From Candidatus Methylomirabilis sp. (lineage in GTDB: Bacteria > Methylomirabilota > Methylomirabilia > Methylomirabilales > JACPAU01), in NCBI GenBank assembly GCA_036000645.1, contig DASYVA010000226.1, positions 1 to 43,906 of the forward strand: a DNA stretch of 43,906 nt. Reading direction: 5' to 3'. How positions within the stretch are numbered: the first letter of the stretch is position 1; each line of letters opens with the position of its first letter. The translations under genes were made by a program, and so were the position numbers. Below the pieces are notes generated by a model that was not told the DNA's origin, made no database searches, and saw only the letters and a program-made list of their open reading frames with translations. Below, one piece after another: positions 15,141-22,911 of this stretch.

Positions 15141-15800
15141 TCACGGCTCCCCCCGAAGCCGCCGCCGGATCTCCCGCAGGGTGGCGGTCCGGTCGGGGCT
15201 GGTGAACACCGCGGAACCGATGACCAGAATCGAGGCCCCGGCGGCGGCGACGGCCTGGCAGTTCTCGGGCTTGATCCCGCCGTCCACCTCCAGCTCACAG
15301 GAGGCCCCCAGGGCCTGGAGGCGTCCCCGGGCGGCCGCGATCTTGGCCTCCACGAAGGGGATGAAGCGCTGCCCCCCGAACCCCGGGTTCACCGACATGA
15401 GCAGGATCAGGCCGCAGTCCCCGAGGACCTGCTCGACATGGCCGAAGGGGGTGGACGGGTTCAGAGCCACCCCCGCCTTCGCCCCCGCCTCCCGGATCTG
15501 CTGGAGGGTCCGGTGCAGGTGGGGGCAGACTTCCACGTGCACGGTGAGGCCGTCGGCCCCCGCCTCCACGAAGGGGCCGAGATGGCGGTCCGGGTTCTGG
15601 ACCATGAGGTGGACGTCGAGGAAGAGGCGGGTCCGCTTCCGGATGGCCCGCACCACGTCGGCCCCGAAGGAGATGGCGGGGACGAAGTGGCCGTCCATCA
15701 CGTCGAGGTGGAGGAGGTCGGCTTCGGGCTCCACCGCCGCGATCTCCTCCGCCAGCCGGCCGAAATCGGCGCTCAGGATCGAGACCCCCAGCTTCGCCAT
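15141..15800 (-). CDS. rpe: ribulose-phosphate 3-epimerase
   Basis: A 219-residue TIM-barrel enzyme that interconverts ribulose 5-phosphate and xylulose 5-phosphate in the pentose phosphate and Calvin pathways. The opening SILSADFGRL, the metal-site strand LLHLDVMDGHFVP, HLMVQNPD, LMSVNPGFGGQRF and the phosphate-binding EVDGGI and GSAVF are all as in Rpe. Length is typical. It is the last gene of the minus-strand Mut7-C/fmt/rsmB/PASTA/rpe run, beginning 10 bases after the PASTA gene ends. The order rsmB-PASTA-rpe occurs in other bacteria. Confidence 0.97.
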   Translation of the reverse strand: MAKLGVSILSADFGRLAEEIAAVEPEADLLHLDVMDGHFVPAISFGADVVRAIRKRTRLFLDVHLMVQNPDRHLGPFVEAGADGLTVHVEVCPHLHRTLQQIREAGAKAGVALNPSTPFGHVEQVLGDCGLILLMSVNPGFGGQRFIPFVEAKIAAARGRLQALGASCELEVDGGIKPENCQAVAAAGASILVIGSAVFTSPDRTATLREIRRRLRGEP

Positions 15801-15810
15801 GGGACCTCCG

Positions 15811-16539
15811 CTAGTTCCCGACGGTGAGGGCGACCCGTTCCTTGGCCTGGATCCGGGCGCCGGGGGGCGGATCCTGCGTCACCACGAAGCCCTCCCATCC
15901 GAAGTGGGGCTCGTAGCTGACCCGGGCCTCCAGGTTCAGGCGCTTGAGGAATGCGAGGGCGTCGGAGGCGCGGCTCCCCACCAGGGAGGGCATGACGTAG
16001 TACGGTTCCTCCCGCCCCAGGCTCACCAGCAGGTTCATGGCGCTGCCCCGCCGGGCAGGGAACCCCGGCAGCGGGTCCTGGGCGATGACCTCGCCGCCCG
16101 GGAAGGTCCCGGAGTGGACCCGGGCGACCAGGCCCACCGTCATGCCGTGCTCCGCCAGGATCCGCTGGGCCCGGGTGAGGGGCCCGCCCGTCACGCTCGG
16201 GGCCAGGATTTCGTCCGTCCCCCGGCTCACCGTGAGGCGGACCTCCTTGTTCTTCCGGACCCGGGTCCCACCCGACGGCACCTGCGAGACCACCGCCCCC
16301 CGGGGAATGGTCCGGCTGTACTCCTCGGCCACCATCCGCGGCTGCAGCCCCACCTCCCGCACGAGCGCGGCGGCATCCTTCAGGTCCATCCCGATCGCGT
16401 TGGGCACCTGGACCTTGTCCTTCTCCAGGGCCAGGTTCATGGCCACATAGCCGGCCAGGATCGCGAGACCCGCCATCCCCAAGAGGACCCCCGACCCCCT
16501 CAGCGCGAGGCCAAGCCACGGGCGCAGGCGTGGATTCAT
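15811..16539 (-). CDS. PASTA-domain membrane protein
   Basis: A 242-residue protein with one transmembrane helix (about residues 12-36) and three PASTA repeats (about 41-106, 107-173 and 178-242). Each repeat has the pattern 'vPnv.g....A...l...gl' followed by 'V..Q.P..G..v..g..v.l.vs'. PASTA domains bind peptidoglycan fragments or beta-lactams. Usually they sit on Ser/Thr kinases or PBPs, but no kinase or PBP domain is present here, so it may be a wall sensor or scaffold. ATG 16539 overlaps the rsmB stop as ATGA, and a G-rich ribosome-binding site precedes it. Confidence 0.92.
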   Translation of the reverse strand: MNPRLRPWLGLALRGSGVLLGMAGLAILAGYVAMNLALEKDKVQVPNAIGMDLKDAAALVREVGLQPRMVAEEYSRTIPRGAVVSQVPSGGTRVRKNKEVRLTVSRGTDEILAPSVTGGPLTRAQRILAEHGMTVGLVARVHSGTFPGGEVIAQDPLPGFPARRGSAMNLLVSLGREEPYYVMPSLVGSRASDALAFLKRLNLEARVSYEPHFGWEGFVVTQDPPPGARIQAKERVALTVGN

Positions 16540-17891
16540 GCTCCCCCCCGGCGCCACCGGATGAAGTAGAAGCCGTCGCAGCCCTGGCGGTGAGGGAAGG
16601 TCCGAAGGCCCGCGCCCGGGAGGCGCGTCACGGACGTGGCCGGGAAGCCGGCCGGGACCTCCTCGCGGAATCCGGGGAAGGCCCGCCCGAAGGCCTCCGC
16701 CACCGCTTCTCCCTCCTCGGGCTCCGTGCTGCAGACCGCGTACACCAGACACCCGCCCGGCCGGACCGCCTGCGCTGCGCCCCGGACGAGCTCCCGCTGC
16801 AGCGCCGCCAGGCGGGTGAGGTCGGCCTCGGGCACGCGCCAGCGGATCTCGGGGTGGCGGCGGAGCGTCCCCAGGCCGGTGCAGGGGGCATCTACCAGAA
16901 CCCGGTCAGCGCCCCCGGGGACGTGGCGCGCCGCCTCCCGGGCGTCCCCGGCCGTCGACTCCACGCTGGTTGCCCCGAGCCGCCCGCAGGCCTCGCGGAG
17001 GCGGCGCAACGCCCGCTCGCCCACGTCCAGCGCCACGATGCGGCCGGTGTTCCCCATCAGCGCCGCCATCCGGATCGCCTTGTTGCCCCCGCCCGCGCAG
17101 GCGTCCAGAACCGTCTCTTCGGGCTGTGGGTCCAGCAGGGCCACCGCCAACGCCGCTCCGTCGTCCATCACCTGAACGTGCCCCTCCGCCACCAGGGGAT
17201 CGTGCCGAACCCTCCCCCCCTCGCGGACCCGCAGGGCCTCGGGGAGGAGCGGGCTCGGCACGGCCGACACCCCGGACGCCGCCAGGTACCTCGCCACGGC
17301 CTGCGCATCCGTCCGGAGCCGGTTCACCAGCAGCACCGTCGGGGCGGGGGCCTGGTTCGCCTCGAGCAGGGCGGTGGCCTCCGCCTGCCCGAAGCGGGCG
17401 AGCCAGCGCCGGACGAGCCACGCGGGGTGGGAGAACTGCAGAGCCAGCCGTTCCACCGGGTCCTGCATGTCCAGCACCGGGAGGGCGGCCCGGCGGTCCG
17501 CCAGGCGTCGGAGGAGCGCGTTCGCCAGGCTGGCCCACCCCTCATGGCCGCCCGGCCCCTTGGCCAGGGCCACCGCCTCGCTGACCGCCGCGTACGCCGG
17601 GACGCGGTCGAGGAACCGGAGCTGGTAGGCACCCACCCGGAGGATCTGCCGGAGGCGGACCGGGAGGTCGGCGACGCGCCGGCGCCCCACGGTCTCCACC
17701 AGCCAGTCGAGGGTTCCCCGCCAGCGCAGGACGCCGTAGGTCAGCTCCGTGAGGAGCGCGGCCTCCTTTCCCGGGAGTCCCCCCCGCGCGAGGGTCGCGT
17801 CCAGGAGAACGGATGCGTAGGCCCGGTCCCGCTCCACCCGGGTGAGGAGGTCTACGGCGAGGGCCCGGGCCCCGGCGGGCCGGTCAGCCAA
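16536..17891 (-). CDS. rsmB: 16S rRNA m5C967 methyltransferase RsmB
   Basis: A 451-residue protein with the NusB-like RNA-binding N domain (ARALAVDLLTRV to about residue 130) and a C-terminal SAM-dependent NOL1/NOP2/Sun methyltransferase. SAM-binding DACAGGGNKA, VDAPCTGLGTLRRHPE (about residue 335) and YAVCSTEPEEGE (about 385) hold the two catalytic cysteines. The start appears to be TTG at 17891, overlapping the fmt stop, because conserved N-terminal residues begin at once and no ATG or GTG lies upstream in frame. Translational coupling to fmt is likely; the fmt-rsmB pairing is widespread. Confidence 0.95.
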   Translation of the reverse strand: MADRPAGARALAVDLLTRVERDRAYASVLLDATLARGGLPGKEAALLTELTYGVLRWRGTLDWLVETVGRRRVADLPVRLRQILRVGAYQLRFLDRVPAYAAVSEAVALAKGPGGHEGWASLANALLRRLADRRAALPVLDMQDPVERLALQFSHPAWLVRRWLARFGQAEATALLEANQAPAPTVLLVNRLRTDAQAVARYLAASGVSAVPSPLLPEALRVREGGRVRHDPLVAEGHVQVMDDGAALAVALLDPQPEETVLDACAGGGNKAIRMAALMGNTGRIVALDVGERALRRLREACGRLGATSVESTAGDAREAARHVPGGADRVLVDAPCTGLGTLRRHPEIRWRVPEADLTRLAALQRELVRGAAQAVRPGGCLVYAVCSTEPEEGEAVAEAFGRAFPGFREEVPAGFPATSVTRLPGAGLRTFPHRQGCDGFYFIRWRRGGA

Positions 17892-18813
17892 AGCGCGCCC
17901 CCGGCGTCAGCCGACGGCCTCGGGCGAACGCGGCCCCATCCATCGGCCGCTTCCCCTCGGGCTGAACCCGCAGGAGGCGGAGCCGTCCTCGCCCCGTGGC
18001 CACCACCGGGCCCCTCCGGTCGACAGCCACGAGGGTCCCGGGCGGTGCCCCTGCGTCCTTCTCCTCCACGACCGCTTCCAGCACCCGGAGCGTCTCCCCG
18101 CCGTGGGCGGTGAGGGCTCCGGGCTCGGGCGTGAGGCCGCGGACCCGGTTGCGCAGCGCCGCCGCCGCCTCCGTCCAGTTCAGGCGCTGGTCCGCCGCGG
18201 TGAGCTTCGGCGCGGATGTTGCCAGGGCCTCGTCCTGCGGGATGCCGCGTGCCTCCCCCCGCTCCAGGGCCAGCAGAACCTCCGCGAGCGCCGCGGCACC
18301 GAGGCAAGACAGGCGCTCCCCGAGCGTCCCGGCCGTATCCTCCTCCCGGATTCGCTCGGCCCGCTGCAGGAGGATGGGCCCGGCGTCCACCAGTTCGGTC
18401 ATCCGGATGACGCTGACCCCGGTCTCCTGCTCTCCCCGGATCAGGGCCCACGCGATGGGGGCCGCCCCCCGGTACCGGGGGAGGAGCGAGGCGTGCACGT
18501 TGAAGCACCCGTGGCGAGCCAGGCCGAGGAGGGCTGGCGGGAGGATCTGCCCGAAGGCAACCACCAGGATGGCGTCGGGCAAGAGGGCCGCGAGGGCCGC
18601 CTGCGTCTCCGGGTCCTTCAGGGTGGCGGGCTGCAGGATGGGCACGCCGGCCCGCATCGCCGCGCGCTTGACCGGTGAAGCCGCCAGCGCCTGTCCCCGG
18701 CCCGCCGGCCGATCGGGGCGCGTCACGACGGCGGCGACCTGGTGGCCGTCCTTCAGCACCCGCTCGAGGGACGGCACGGCGAACGCCGGCGTCCCCATGA
18801 AGATCACCCGCAT
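17884..18813 (-). CDS. fmt: methionyl-tRNA formyltransferase
   Basis: A 309-residue enzyme, normal length, that formylates initiator Met-tRNA using 10-formyl-THF. MRVIFMGTPAFAVPSL opens the Rossmann domain. NVHASLLPRYRGAAPI holds the catalytic Asn-His, and GVSVIRMTELVDAGPIL the catalytic Asp. The C-terminal OB-like domain (about 205-305) binds tRNA. ATG 18813 lies inside the last codons of the Mut7-C gene (10-base overlap), and rsmB overlaps its end. No def gene is seen next to it in this window, unlike in many bacteria. Confidence 0.97.
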   Translation of the reverse strand: MRVIFMGTPAFAVPSLERVLKDGHQVAAVVTRPDRPAGRGQALAASPVKRAAMRAGVPILQPATLKDPETQAALAALLPDAILVVAFGQILPPALLGLARHGCFNVHASLLPRYRGAAPIAWALIRGEQETGVSVIRMTELVDAGPILLQRAERIREEDTAGTLGERLSCLGAAALAEVLLALERGEARGIPQDEALATSAPKLTAADQRLNWTEAAAALRNRVRGLTPEPGALTAHGGETLRVLEAVVEEKDAGAPPGTLVAVDRRGPVVATGRGRLRLLRVQPEGKRPMDGAAFARGRRLTPGARFG

Positions 18814-19253
18814 AGGCGGGCCAGGACCTCGGCCATCCGGGCCCGGTGGGTCCCGGGCCAGTAGACGCGGCGGCAGGCCGGGCAGGTGCGGAAGGCGGCG
18901 TGACGGGTGAGCACGAAATCGGGAACCCTCCCGGCCGCCGCCTCCCGGGGGAGCGGGGCCAGGAGCGTGTTGCAGCGGAGGCAGCGCGTCCCCGGGGCCG
19001 CCGGCCGGAGGCCGTAGGCCTGCAGGACCTCGCGGATCTGATCCTCCACGCGGTCGCTCCGGATGAAGATGCTCCCGGCGGGGAGGTGCGCCCGCGGCAG
19101 GCGGGTGTCCCGGGTCAGGAGCACGCGCCGCTCGGCCACGGCGGTCGCCAGGAGGGCCTCGTCATCCCCGTCCCGGTGGTAGAGCGTGTCGTACCCCAGG
19201 GCGCGGAGCCACTTGGCGAGCCGGCCCACCATGGCATCGGCGAGGAAGCGCAT
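18804..19253 (-). CDS. Mut7-C RNase domain protein with zinc ribbon
   Basis: A 149-residue protein of the Mut7-C family (PF01927), a PIN-like fold with predicted RNase activity. The acidic residues are in MRFLADAMVGRLAKWLR, GDDEALL and LTRDTRL. The C-terminal zinc ribbon has RCLRCN and RTCPACRRVYWPGTH, giving four cysteines. In-frame ATGs exist at 19274, 19259 and 19253; 19253 gives the usual family N terminus, with GGGGGATGG upstream. It heads the minus-strand operon and overlaps fmt by 10 bases, suggesting a link to translation or RNA turnover. Substrate unknown. Confidence 0.9.
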   Translation of the reverse strand: MRFLADAMVGRLAKWLRALGYDTLYHRDGDDEALLATAVAERRVLLTRDTRLPRAHLPAGSIFIRSDRVEDQIREVLQAYGLRPAAPGTRCLRCNTLLAPLPREAAAGRVPDFVLTRHAAFRTCPACRRVYWPGTHRARMAEVLARLCG

Positions 19254-19316
19254 CGCCATCCCCCAAAAAACCATAGCACAGGGCCCGGGGACCCTCCAGG
19301 AGAAAAGGGCCGGGGA

Positions 19317-19346
19317 TTGACACGCTCCCCGCCCGCATACTAAGAA
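19317..19346 (+). promoter_or_regulatory. promoter of the MgtE-like/Nramp/radC genes
   Basis: TTGACA at 19317-19322 is a perfect -35. The -10 is TACTAA (19338-19343, spacer 15) or TAAGAA (19341-19346, spacer 18). Transcription would begin near 19350, about 35 bases before ATG 19385. Confidence 0.5.
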
Positions 19347-19384
19347 GGCCCTGCGCGCCGGACAGCGCCCGGCGCCATCCGACG

Positions 19385-20674
19385 ATGGCCGACATCATCC
19401 CGCACGCCGACATCACCCTCGCGGAGCTCCGCCACCGGCCGGTCGTGGACGCCGCCGGAGTCCCGGTGGGGCGGCTCAAGGACCTGGTGATCCTCTTCCG
19501 AGGGATCTTCCCCCGGGTCACCAAGCTCCTCGTGGCCCGCCCGAAGGAGGCGGACCTGCTCGTGGGCTGGGAACAGGTCGCCGGCCTCGACCCGGCGCCG
19601 GGGGGCCCGCTGCGCCTGGCCTGCCCGGCTGACAGCATCCGGCCCCAGTGGCTCCGGCTCAGCGAGATCCTCCTCGCCAAGGACATCCTGGACAAGAAGG
19701 TGATGGACACGGCCCGGCGCCGGGTGGTGCGGGTCAACGACGTGGGGCTCAAGGAGCAGGACGGACACTACCTGGTGGTCCGGGTGGATGCGGGGCTGCG
19801 GGGGTTACTGCGCCACTTCCTCCCGGAGGCGGCTCTCGAGCGCCTCACCCGGGTGCTGCACTTGCCCATTCCGCGGGACGTGGTCTCCTGGGAGCACGTG
19901 GAACCGATCGAGACCGAGCTGACCCGCGCGAAGCGGCAGGCGGTCTACACGAAGTTGGCCCGCCTTCATCCGGCCGACATCGCGGACATCGTCGAGGAGC
20001 TCAACCCCAGCGAGCGGGCCACCATCCTCCAGGCCCTGGACGCGGAAACGGCGGGGGAGGCGCTGGCAGAGGCGGAGGCGGCAGTGCAGGCCTCGGTGCT
20101 CCAGATGCTGGAGCCGGAGAAAGCCTCCGATCTCCTGGAGCGGATGGAGCCGGACGAGGCAGCCGATGTCCTCTCGGAGATGCCCGAGCCCCGTGCCCAG
20201 GAGATCCTGGAGGGCATGGAGCCGGAAGAGGCGGAAGAGGTGGCGGAGCTCCTGGAGCACCCAGAGGGGAGCGCCGGCGGCCTCATGACCACCGAGTTCG
20301 TCGCCTTCCCGCCCTCCGTGACGGCGGCCGCCGCCATCGAGCAGCTCCGGGAGCGGTCGGCGGAGGCGGAGACCATCTACTACCTCTACGTCACGGATCC
20401 CGACGGGCGGCTCCTCGGTGTCCTCAGTCTCCGGCAGCTCCTCACGGCGCAGCCCACGCGGACGCTCGAGGAGCTGATGGAGAAACAGGTCATCCGGGTC
20501 CCCCCGGACGCCGACCTGAAGGAGGTGGCGGAGACCCTCTCGAAGTACAACCTCCTGGCCCTGCCCGTGGTGGGCGGCAGCGAGATCCTGGAGGGCATCA
20601 TCACCGTCGATGACGTGATCAGCCGCCTCGTCCCGCTGATCTGGAAGCAGCGCGCGGCGAAGAAGTACCTCTAG
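19385..20674 (+). CDS. MgtE-type cytosolic sensor protein (PRC barrel, MgtE_N, CBS pair) without a channel domain
   Basis: A 429-residue soluble protein. Residues about 10-180 contain PRC-barrel-like units (VVDAAGVPVGRLKDLV; KVMDTARRRVVRVNDV). Residues about 190-290 are an MgtE N-domain: a helical superhelix with repeats such as LHPADIADIVEELNPSE and LERMEPDEAADVLSEMPE. Residues about 295-425 are two CBS domains (LMTTEFVAFPPSVTAAAAIE; ITVDDVISRLVPLI). In MgtE these parts sense Mg2+ and gate the pore, but the five-helix pore is absent here and the protein ends with KKYL. An Nramp-related transporter gene follows, so it probably regulates that transporter. Confidence 0.92.
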   Translation: MADIIPHADITLAELRHRPVVDAAGVPVGRLKDLVILFRGIFPRVTKLLVARPKEADLLVGWEQVAGLDPAPGGPLRLACPADSIRPQWLRLSEILLAKDILDKKVMDTARRRVVRVNDVGLKEQDGHYLVVRVDAGLRGLLRHFLPEAALERLTRVLHLPIPRDVVSWEHVEPIETELTRAKRQAVYTKLARLHPADIADIVEELNPSERATILQALDAETAGEALAEAEAAVQASVLQMLEPEKASDLLERMEPDEAADVLSEMPEPRAQEILEGMEPEEAEEVAELLEHPEGSAGGLMTTEFVAFPPSVTAAAAIEQLRERSAEAETIYYLYVTDPDGRLLGVLSLRQLLTAQPTRTLEELMEKQVIRVPPDADLKEVAETLSKYNLLALPVVGGSEILEGIITVDDVISRLVPLIWKQRAAKKYL

Positions 20675-20871
20675 TGTGACTCCAACCAATTGCAGCTCAT
20701 GCTCAGGCGACGGCTGGGGTGCGGGGCCAAATGACGAGCATCACGAGGCCCGAGGGAGGAGGCGGCCGGAGGCGTACGCCGTTGGTACGCTCCGGACCGC
20801 CGACGACCGAGAACGAAGAGAGGCGAAGTCAGGTGGCCCGGCACTAGCGGTCCCGGTCAGCCGGAGCGTAC
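20675..20871 (+). other. structured 197-base leader before the Nramp-related gene, with a long hairpin at 20761-20801
   Basis: This is a long gap within what otherwise looks like one operon. At 20761-20801 the RNA can fold into an imperfect stem: GGCGG with CCGCC, CGGA with TCCG, and GCGTAC with GTACGC, closed by the loop GCCGTTG. A second GC-rich stem may form near 20850-20865. I do not see the consensus of the yybP-ykoY Mn2+ riboswitch or the Mg2+ M-box. A processing site or an unrecognised metal-responsive leader are both possible. Confidence 0.45.
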
Positions 20872-22113
20872 ATGCCCTTCCCCCGGATCCGGAGGCGGCG
20901 CCTCCTCCTGTTCCTGTCCATCATGGGTCCGGGCATCATCACCGCCAGCGTGGACCAGGACGCGGGGGGCATTGCCACCTACTCCCTCGCCGGCGCGCAC
21001 TACGGCACCTCCCTCCTCTGGTCGCTCTTCTTCATCGCCATCAGCCTGGCGGTGGTCCAGGAGATGGGGAGCCGGATGGGGGTCGTCACCGGGAAGGGGC
21101 TGGCGGAACTGATCCGGGAGGCCTACGGTATCCGGTTCACGGCGGCCGTGCTGGCGGTCCTGGTCCTGGCCAACTGGGCCAACACGGTGGCCAACTTCGC
21201 GGGCGTCGCCGCCGCCCTGGAGATCTTCGGCGTCCCCCGCCTCCTCTCGGTCCCCGCAGTGGCCGGCCTGGTGGGCTGGCTGATCATCAAAGGCACCTAC
21301 CGGCGGGTCGAGCGGGTCTTCCTCCTGGCCAGCGCCGGCTATCTCGTCTACGTGATCTCGGGCTTCCTGGCCCGACCGGCCTGGGGGGAGGTGCTGCTGG
21401 CAACTGTGACCCCCACCTTCCGGCTGCAACCCGACTACCTCACGATGCTCATCGCGCTGGTCGGGACCACCATCGCCCCGTGGATGCAGTTCTACCTCCA
21501 GTCCTCGGTGGTGGACAAGGGGATCCGGGTCAAGGAGTACCCCTTCGCCCGCCTGGACGTCTTCCTCGGGAGCCTGGCCGCCGCCGTCATCGCCTTCTTC
21601 ATCATCGTGGCCTGCGCCGTGACCCTGCACGTGCATGGGGTCCGGATCGAGACGGCGGCGGATGCGGCCCTCGCCCTCGAGCCCTTTGCCGGGCGCTACG
21701 CCACGATCCTCTTCGCCGTCGGCCTCTTCAATGCCTCGACGTTTGCCGCCGCCATCGTCCCCCTCTCCACCGCCTACGCCGCCTGCGAGGCCCTGGGGTG
21801 GGCCAGCGGGGTAGATCGGGGGCTGCAGGAGGCCCCGGGGTTCTTCGCCATCTTTCTCGCGCTGGTCGGCACGGGCGCCGCCGCGATCCTCTGGCCGGGC
21901 GCCCCCCTGATCGAGATCATGGTCGCCTCCCAGGTGCTGAACGGGATCCTCCTCCCCGCCGTCCTCCTCCTCATGCTCCGCCTGATCAATGACCGGGAGG
22001 TCATGGGGACCCACGTCAATTCGCCCCTGTTCAATCTCATCGCCTGGAGCACCGCGGGCATCATGATCGCGCTGAGCGTCCTGCTCCTCATCCTCACGCT
22101 GCGGGGGGTCTGA
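20872..22113 (+). CDS. Nramp-related divalent metal transporter, probably magnesium-type
   Basis: A 413-residue integral membrane protein with about 11 hydrophobic segments of the Nramp/SLC11 fold, COG1914-like. In helix 1 the usual DPGN is replaced by DAGG (Asp30 to Gly33, in GPGIITASVDQDAGG). In helix 6 the usual MPH is replaced by IAPWM, putting Ala202 where the soft-metal-binding Met normally sits. Glycine and a non-Met residue at these positions are known from NRMT-type Mg2+ transporters of this family. The neighbouring MgtE-type sensor supports a Mg2+ role; Mn2+ remains possible. The stop overlaps the radC start. Confidence 0.88.
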   Translation: MPFPRIRRRRLLLFLSIMGPGIITASVDQDAGGIATYSLAGAHYGTSLLWSLFFIAISLAVVQEMGSRMGVVTGKGLAELIREAYGIRFTAAVLAVLVLANWANTVANFAGVAAALEIFGVPRLLSVPAVAGLVGWLIIKGTYRRVERVFLLASAGYLVYVISGFLARPAWGEVLLATVTPTFRLQPDYLTMLIALVGTTIAPWMQFYLQSSVVDKGIRVKEYPFARLDVFLGSLAAAVIAFFIIVACAVTLHVHGVRIETAADAALALEPFAGRYATILFAVGLFNASTFAAAIVPLSTAYAACEALGWASGVDRGLQEAPGFFAIFLALVGTGAAAILWPGAPLIEIMVASQVLNGILLPAVLLLMLRLINDREVMGTHVNSPLFNLIAWSTAGIMIALSVLLLILTLRGV

Positions 22114-22856
22114 TGGCCTCCGGGCCCCGGCGCACGGTCCCGATCCGGAAGTGGCCCCCGGCGGAGCGCCCGCGGGAGCGCCTCCTCCGGGACGGCCCGG
22201 CCACCCTGACCGACGGGGAGCTCCTGGCCATCCTCTGCCGCACCGGGCGGGCGGGGGCGAGCGCTCTCGCGCTGGCCCGCCACCTGCTCGCCCGCTTCGG
22301 CTCGCTGCGCGGCCTGGACGCTGCCCCGGCGGAGGCCCTCCGCGAGCTCTCCGGCCTCGGGCCGGCCAAAATCGCCCAGCTCAAAGCCGCCTTCGAGGTG
22401 GGGCGCCGGGCCATCAGCGAAGCGAAGCGCCCGAAGGGGGCGGCCACCTCCTCCCGGGCGGTCTACGCGTTCCTGCAGCCTCTCCTGCGGGACCGGCCCC
22501 GGGAAGCGTTCCTGGTCCTCCTGTTGAACCGACGCCACGCCATCCTGGACGTGCTCACGGTGAGCGAGGGCTCCCTCGCGGAATCCCCCGTCTACCCCCG
22601 GGAGGTGCTGGCGGCGGCCCAGCGGGGGCGCGCCGCCGCCCTCCTCTGCGCCCACAACCACCCGTCGGGCCATCCCGCCCCTTCTCCGGAGGACGAGGCG
22701 GTGACCGAGGAGCTGGTCTACGCGGGGCGGTTGCTCCAGATCCCGGTCCTCGATCACCTGATCGTGGGGGAGGGAGGCTACTTCTCGTTCGCGGACGCCG
22801 GCCTCATCGCGCGCTACAACGCGGCGTTCGACCGGGCCTGGCCGCGGCGGCGGTAG
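22113..22856 (+). CDS. radC: RadC family JAMM-domain protein
   Basis: A 247-residue protein. The N-terminal half has a helix-hairpin-helix (LSGLGPAKIAQLKAAFEVGRR). The C-terminal JAMM fold has the motif HNHPSGHPAPSPED, so the zinc ligands are intact. Despite the name, RadC is not firmly tied to DNA repair and its substrate is unknown. ATG 22113 overlaps the transporter stop (TGATG), indicating cotranscription. It converges with the giant secreted-protein gene 55 bp downstream, where a CCCGGGCCCGGG palindrome lies. Confidence 0.95.
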   Translation: MASGPRRTVPIRKWPPAERPRERLLRDGPATLTDGELLAILCRTGRAGASALALARHLLARFGSLRGLDAAPAEALRELSGLGPAKIAQLKAAFEVGRRAISEAKRPKGAATSSRAVYAFLQPLLRDRPREAFLVLLLNRRHAILDVLTVSEGSLAESPVYPREVLAAAQRGRAAALLCAHNHPSGHPAPSPEDEAVTEELVYAGRLLQIPVLDHLIVGEGGYFSFADAGLIARYNAAFDRAWPRRR

Positions 22857-22911
22857 GCGCTCCACCCGGGCCCGGGGAAGCCGGGGATGACGGCGGCAGG
22901 ATCCCCCTCCC

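Noticed and set aside
20675-20871. yybP-ykoY manganese or M-box magnesium riboswitch
   Set aside because: The conserved sequence blocks I know for these classes are not visible, although a strong hairpin is. I list it only as an unknown structured leader.
22113-22856. RadC JAMM domain as a second deubiquitinase of the Ubl system
   Set aside because: RadC is widespread and is coupled here to the metal transporter gene, 14 kb from the Ubl operon. Sharing the fold is not evidence of shared function.
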